From Oscillospiraceae bacterium (lineage in GTDB: Bacteria > Bacillota > Clostridia > Oscillospirales > Oscillospiraceae), in assembly GCA_009776905.1 (NCBI GenBank), contig WRMX01000147.1, forward strand, positions 1 to 6,034: a stretch of 6,034 bases of DNA, given 5' to 3'. The notes beneath the pieces were generated by a model. That model saw only the letters and a list, made by a program, of their open reading frames with translations. It had not been told where the DNA came from and did not search any database. The translations under genes and the position numbers were made by a program. Below, piece after piece: positions 6,004-6,034 of the stretch (the first letter of the stretch is position 1; the number at the start of each line of letters is the position of its first letter).

Positions 6004-6034
6004 GCGGGGGCTGCGATGACGGGGGACGGAGCGT
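6004..6034. other. Right-edge sequence after the cyclophilin, no supported gene
   Basis: There are 31 bases after the TAG. A GGGGG run followed six bases later by ATG at 6016-6018 could open another gene (MTGDGA in the visible codons), but six codons cannot be tested. No terminator hairpin is visible before the edge, so read-through into a further gene is possible. Confidence 0.3.

Noticed and set aside
6016..6034. Start of another gene at the right edge
   Set aside because: Only six codons are visible after a G-rich run; this is too little to support a coding call.

Overview
The window looks like a piece of a Gram-positive, probably clostridial (Oscillospiraceae or Christensenellales-like gut Firmicutes) chromosome. 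The grounds are a near-perfect AAAGGAGG ribosome binding site, lipobox-type signal peptides on two genes, moderate GC content, and a sensor kinase with an ectodomain architecture common in gut Clostridia. This placement is an inference from style and protein family, not from a marker gene.

Layout. Positions 1-1313 carry a leftward two-gene unit. A DHH-family phosphoesterase (1313-396) is followed, with a one-base TGATG overlap, by the first 132 codons of an RluA-type pseudouridine synthase (396-1), which runs off the left edge. Positions 1314-1639 form a 326-bp divergent intergenic region. It holds candidate back-to-back promoters and about 2.35 copies of an 83-bp tandem repeat made of two nested hairpins. 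Positions 1640-5308 encode a 1222-residue hybrid histidine kinase: lipoprotein-like signal peptide, two solute-binding (Venus flytrap) modules, one membrane segment, PAS, HisKA, HATPase and two receivers. Positions 5398-6003 encode a small lipoprotein cyclophilin (peptidyl-prolyl isomerase). The last 31 bases hold no gene that can be supported.

How the genes may work together. The leftward pair suggests RNA or nucleotide housekeeping: a DHH phosphoesterase translationally coupled to an RNA pseudouridine synthase. The rightward pair is a membrane sensor followed 89 bp later by an exported foldase. The kinase has no HPt domain, and no separate response regulator is encoded here, so its output partner must lie elsewhere. 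The cyclophilin may be cotranscribed with the kinase or may have its own weak promoter.

Nothing in the window looks like a defence system, prophage, CRISPR array or biosynthetic cluster. The least explained element is the structured 83-bp repeat in the kinase leader. It supplies or overlaps the best promoter -10 box and is open in the kinase reading frame, which could mislead start-site annotation.
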